A DNA stretch of 8,268 nt from Bacillota bacterium (GTDB lineage Bacteria; Bacillota; Clostridia; Tissierellales; Peptoniphilaceae), in NCBI GenBank assembly GCA_023393815.1, contig JAEXBU010000094.1, positions 1 through 8,268 on the forward strand. Direction: 5' to 3'. Within the stretch, counting starts at the first letter, position 1; each line of letters starts with the position of its first letter. The translations under genes were made by a program, and so were the position numbers. Shown here in pieces: positions 6,267 to 8,268 of the stretch. Under the pieces are notes generated by a model. It worked only from the letters and a program-made list of their open reading frames with translations, had not been told where the DNA came from and did not search any database.

Positions 6267-7085
6267 ATGGATATAATCAAAGTTATCTTATTGGGGATCG
6301 TGGAAGGGGTCACGGAATTTCTTCCCATCTCCAGTACGGGCCACTTGATCTTGGCTCATGAATTTATCGGACTCGAGCCACAGAGCTTTCAAAATGCTTT
6401 TGACGTCTGCATTCAGCTGGGCGCTATTTTGGCCGTAGTGGTCTTGTACTTTAAAAAACTGTGGCCCTTTATGCGGCAAAGGGGCAAAGTTGTGGCGGAG
6501 AGAAAGACATTCGAACTGTGGTTGAAAGTCATCGTCGGTGTGATTCCGTCGGCGGTGCTTGGCTTTTTATTTGACGATTTTATCGACGCCCACCTCTTCA
6601 AACCTCAAGTGGTAGCCGCCACCTTGCTTATCTACGGGATCTTGATTCTCCTAATCGAGAATCGAAATAAAAGAGGGCGCACGGAGGCGAAAGTGAGTCG
6701 GGTAGAAAACATGCCCTATGGTATGGCCTTCGCCATCGGTCTCTTCCAATGTTTGGCCATGGTTCCCGGTACCAGCCGAAGCGCCGCTACGATTTTGGGC
6801 GCCCTGCTTCTCGGCACGAGCCGCGGGGCGGCGGCGGAATTTTCATTTTTCCTCGCCATCCCTACCATGTTCGGCGCAACCCTGCTGAAAATTGTGAAAA
6901 ACGGCTTAGCCTTTAGCGGTTACCAATGGTTCTTGATTCTGTTGGGAGCCGTGGCGAGCTTTGTCGTGGCTGTAGTGGTCATTCAAAAATTCATGGACTA
7001 CATTCGAAAACGCGACTTTCGAATCTTCGGTACCTATCGAATCCTTTTGGGTCTCATCGTCTTTTTATACTTCACCTTTTCGTGA
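6267..7085 (+). CDS. uppP: Undecaprenyl-diphosphate phosphatase (BacA/UppP family)
   Basis: The 272-residue membrane enzyme removes a phosphate from undecaprenyl diphosphate, renewing the lipid carrier for peptidoglycan and other wall polymers; extra copies confer bacitracin resistance. The two active-site motifs are intact: EGVTEFLPISSTGH (13-26) and PGTSRS (167-172, with the essential Arg at 171). Seven to eight hydrophobic segments fit the BacA fold. Length is usual for the family. GGAGG (6258-6262) lies 4 nt before the ATG, and the gene starts 11 nt after the dnaB stop with no room for a promoter, so it is the last gene of the dnaB operon. A terminator follows at once. This gene is not usually next to dnaB in model Firmicutes. 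Confidence 0.96.
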   Translation: MDIIKVILLGIVEGVTEFLPISSTGHLILAHEFIGLEPQSFQNAFDVCIQLGAILAVVVLYFKKLWPFMRQRGKVVAERKTFELWLKVIVGVIPSAVLGFLFDDFIDAHLFKPQVVAATLLIYGILILLIENRNKRGRTEAKVSRVENMPYGMAFAIGLFQCLAMVPGTSRSAATILGALLLGTSRGAAAEFSFFLAIPTMFGATLLKIVKNGLAFSGYQWFLILLGAVASFVVAVVVIQKFMDYIRKRDFRIFGTYRILLGLIVFLYFTFS

Positions 7086-7113
7086 AAGCGCGCGGACATC
7101 CGCGTGCTTTTTT
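7086..7113 (+). terminator. Intrinsic terminator after uppP
   Basis: AAGCGCGCGG (7086-7095) pairs with CCGCGTGCTT (7100-7109), with one G-T pair and an ACAT loop. T residues run 7108-7113. It begins directly after the uppP stop codon and should end the yybS-uppP transcript. Confidence 0.9.
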
Positions 7114-7241
7114 GATGAGAAAATAGAATGATCGAGGAAGGTGGAAGCTTGGCGCGGAGAAGGCGGAAAGTACGAAACGCGTCGGGGAAAGATTTGCGGC
7201 GATAGGGTATGCATTTGATCGTTTTAGCGAAAATAGGGATT
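7114..7241 (+). other. Non-coding stretch between the uppP terminator and the feo control region
   Basis: About 130 nt between the terminator and the first operator-like site show no convincing gene, RNA or repeat. A 25-codon open frame at 7128-7205 (MIEEGGSLARRRRKVRN...) has no ribosome-binding site and looks like chance. The base composition is purine-rich on this strand. Confidence 0.5.
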
Positions 7242-7260
7242 GAGAATCTTTCTTATTCTC
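7242..7260 (+). promoter_or_regulatory. 19-bp inverted repeat abutting the feo -35 box, Fur-box-like
   Basis: GAGAAT (7242-7247) and ATTCTC (7255-7260) form a perfect 6-bp inverted repeat with a 7-nt spacer. Its length and arms match 12 of 19 positions of the Fur box consensus (GATAATGATAATCATTATC). It ends one base before the feo -35 hexamer, a position where a bound repressor could hinder RNA polymerase. It lies upstream of the transcript start, so it is more likely a protein site than an RNA hairpin. Confidence 0.45.
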
Positions 7261-7289
7261 TTGAAATGCTGAGGGGCGAGTGTTATAAT
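7261..7289 (+). promoter_or_regulatory. Strong extended -10 promoter of feoA-feoA-feoB
   Basis: TTGAAA (7261-7266, 5 of 6) and TATAAT (7284-7289, 6 of 6) are 17 nt apart, and TGT (7281-7283) supplies the extended -10 element. Transcription should begin near 7296, leaving an 80-nt leader. A second TATAAT at 7293-7298 has no -35 box at the right distance and belongs more likely to the overlapping operator-like site. Confidence 0.85.
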
Positions 7290-7292
7290 TTC

Positions 7293-7311
7293 TATAATGA
7301 GATATATTTTC
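7293..7311 (+). promoter_or_regulatory. Candidate Fur box at the feo transcription start
   Basis: By my count this 19-mer matches 13 of 19 positions of the Fur consensus (GATAATGATAATCATTATC), including an unbroken ATAATGA. It is the best of three such sites around the promoter. It covers the predicted transcription start near 7296, so Fur with Fe2+ bound would block transcription when iron is ample. The surroundings are AT-rich, which raises the chance of false matches, and a DtxR-type regulator cannot be excluded. Confidence 0.55.
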
Positions 7312-7347
7312 ATTGGGAGGCAAGGGCCTTTTTCTTTTGGACTTTGC

Positions 7348-7367
7348 TGATAATCGTTATTATAAGG
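7348..7367 (+). promoter_or_regulatory. Third Fur-box-like site in the feo leader
   Basis: TGATAAT at 7348-7354 and GTTATTA at 7356-7362 form a 7-1-7 arrangement that matches 12 of 15 positions of TGATAATNATTATCA-type sites, counting the free central base. The match is 12 of 19 in the long form (7349-7367). It overlaps the beginning of the feoA ribosome-binding site (AAGGAG 7364-7369) and lies about 50 nt after the transcription start, so it could act as a roadblock or be incidental. Confidence 0.42.
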
Positions 7368-7375
7368 AGATACAT

Positions 7376-7600
7376 ATGAATTTAGTCGTTGCGCCGAAAA
7401 ATGTGGATTTGAAAGTGCTGAAGGTGCGGGATCAAAAATTGGACAAGAGCCAAGTGACCCATTTGCAGAACTTGGGTTTTGTAGAAGGCGCTATTTGCCG
7501 GGTGGTGTCGGACGTTCAGGGATCGGTGATCGTCATCATCAAGGGCGTGCGCGTCGGCTTAGGCAAAGATTTGGCGGAATGTATTCGTGTGACCGTGTGA
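7376..7600 (+). CDS. feoA: FeoA family protein, first copy
   Basis: The 74-residue cytosolic protein has an SH3-like FeoA fold; HLQNLGFVEGAICRVVSDVQ (29-48) followed by GSVIVIIKGVRVGLGKDLA (49-67) is the typical pattern. FeoA proteins support the FeoB ferrous iron transporter, probably by touching its G domain. The start at 7376 is preceded by AAGGAG (7364-7369) at 6 nt. The frame stays open upstream to TTG 7313, but that extension has no ribosome site and covers the operator-like DNA. It is the first gene of feoA-feoA-feoB, and its stop codon overlaps the ribosome site of the second feoA. Confidence 0.88.
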   Translation: MNLVVAPKNVDLKVLKVRDQKLDKSQVTHLQNLGFVEGAICRVVSDVQGSVIVIIKGVRVGLGKDLAECIRVTV

Positions 7601-7608
7601 GGTGAAAT

Positions 7609-7857
7609 ATGAATTTAAGTCAAGCGTCGGTAGACAAATATTATGTAGTGACGAAAATCAACGGGCAGGGTCCCTTGAAGCGCCGGATTATGGATATGGG
7701 TATCACGAAAAAAACGGAATTATTCGTACGAAAATTTGCGCCTTTGGGTGATCCCATTCAATTGACTGTTCGCGGCTACGAGTTGAGTTTGAGAAAGGCC
7801 GATGCGGAGTTGGTAGAAGTGGAAGAAATTCAAGGACCGAAGGAGGAAAAGGCGTGA
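7609..7857 (+). CDS. feoA: FeoA family protein, second copy
   Basis: The 82-residue protein carries the canonical FeoA pattern: YYVVTKINGQGPLKRRIMDM (11-30), GITKKTELFVRKFAPLGDPI (31-50) and VRGYELSLRKADAELVEV (54-71). The motif in which a glycine follows a helix ending RRIMDM and a later GDPI turn is closer to textbook FeoA than the first copy. It ends in a charged tail (EEIQGPKEEKA). It starts 8 nt after the first feoA; GAGG (7599-7602) within the previous stop region gives 6-nt spacing. The stop overlaps the feoB GTG by 4 nt (GTGA). Two tandem FeoA proteins before FeoB occur in many clostridia; whether they have separate roles is unknown. Confidence 0.92.
   Translation: MNLSQASVDKYYVVTKINGQGPLKRRIMDMGITKKTELFVRKFAPLGDPIQLTVRGYELSLRKADAELVEVEEIQGPKEEKA
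7841..7846 (+). promoter_or_regulatory. Ribosome-binding site fixing the feoB GTG start
   Basis: AGGAGG is a full consensus core inside the end of the second feoA. It is 7 nt before GTG 7854, which begins the frame encoding RIALAGNPNSGKTT. No other start codon in that frame fits. Confidence 0.85.
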
Positions 7858-8268
7858 GAATTGCATTAGCGGGTAACCCGAACAGCGGGAAGACTACTTT
7901 GTTTAACGCCCTAACCGGGTCCCACCAATTTGTGGGAAACTGGCCTGGGGTCACCGTGGAAAAGAAAGAAGGTAAGTACAAGAAGGACACGAGCGTAAGC
8001 ATTACGGACCTTCCCGGCATTTACAGTTTGAGTCCCTATACTTTGGAAGAAGTGGTGAGCCGGAAGTACTTACTAAACGAAAAGCCGGAAGTGATCATTA
8101 ACATTATCGACGGGGTCAACTTAGAGCGAAACTTGTACTTAACTACCCAGCTGTTGGATCTGGGCATCCCCGTCGTCGTCGCCGTGAACCGCATGGACGT
8201 GGTTCGCAATAAGGGCGATGTGATTGATCGCACGGGTCTGGAAAAAGCTTTGGGCGCGCCGGTGGTGG
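7854..8268 (+). CDS. feoB: Ferrous iron transporter FeoB, N-terminal GTPase part (continues past window)
   Basis: FeoB imports Fe2+ through a membrane domain controlled by an N-terminal G domain; only 138 residues of the latter are in view. G1 is GNPNSGKTT (7-15), G2 lies in NWPGVTVE (29-36), G3 is DLPG (52-55) within the FeoB-specific DLPGIYSLSPYTLEE, and G4 is NRMD (112-115). DGVNLERNLYLTTQLLDLGI (86-105) is also typical of FeoB. The G4 motif is usually N-M/K-x-D; arginine in its second position is a small oddity but the specificity residues N and D remain. The GTG start overlaps the feoA stop by 4 nt and has AGGAGG at 7-nt spacing, so translation is coupled. The membrane domain lies beyond the right edge. 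Confidence 0.96.
   Translation, partial: MRIALAGNPNSGKTTLFNALTGSHQFVGNWPGVTVEKKEGKYKKDTSVSITDLPGIYSLSPYTLEEVVSRKYLLNEKPEVIINIIDGVNLERNLYLTTQLLDLGIPVVVAVNRMDVVRNKGDVIDRTGLEKALGAPVV

Noticed and set aside
7128..7205. 25-codon basic mini-ORF between uppP and feoA
   Set aside because: No ribosome site or promoter, and the Arg-rich content follows from purine-rich intergenic DNA.
7318..7338. Possible attenuator in the feo leader (AGGC-AAGG-GCCT then T-rich run)
   Set aside because: Only four Watson-Crick pairs and a T run broken by C; too weak to call an intrinsic terminator.
7313..7375. feoA extension starting at TTG 7313
   Set aside because: No ribosome site; it would translate the operator-like leader, and FeoA homology starts at 7376.

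Overview
The window reads as chromosomal housekeeping DNA from a Gram-positive anaerobe of the Firmicutes (Bacillota), with a G+C content near one half by eye. Three things suggest this: the order rpsF-ssb-rpsR followed by yybS-gdpP-rplI-dnaB, Firmicutes-style strong Shine-Dalgarno sites (AGGAGGTGA type), and an S18 with paired cysteines. The SSB and FeoB sequences resemble those of Clostridia/Tissierellia, but I cannot place it to genus from sequence alone. All genes are on the + strand.

Region 1 (1-249) is the 3' end of a calcineurin-like metallophosphoesterase gene. Its stop codon lies inside the -35 box of a perfect-consensus promoter (TTGACA-17-TATAAT). Region 2 (246-1433) is the rpsF-ssb-rpsR operon. 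Its leader can fold into a two-stem RNA with an 11-nt bulge starting with CCG. That fold pairs with the rpsF Shine-Dalgarno and looks like the known S6:S18 autoregulatory element. The operon ends at a strong intrinsic terminator.

Region 3 (about 1511-7113) is a five-gene operon: yybS (multi-pass membrane protein), gdpP (c-di-AMP phosphodiesterase), rplI (L9), dnaB (replicative helicase) and uppP (undecaprenyl-diphosphate phosphatase). The first four genes overlap by 4, 4 and 1 nt, and an intrinsic terminator directly follows uppP. Second-messenger breakdown, ribosome assembly, replication and lipid-carrier recycling therefore probably share one transcript.

Region 4 (7114-8268) starts with a gene-free stretch of about 260 nt. 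It carries a strong extended -10 promoter and up to three Fur-box-like sites, followed by feoA-feoA-feoB (Fe2+ import); feoB runs off the right edge.

I see no mobile element, CRISPR array, tRNA/rRNA or clearly novel system. The most interesting signals are regulatory: the S6:S18 leader, the clustered iron-box-like sites, and the coupling of the gdpP-dnaB-uppP operon.
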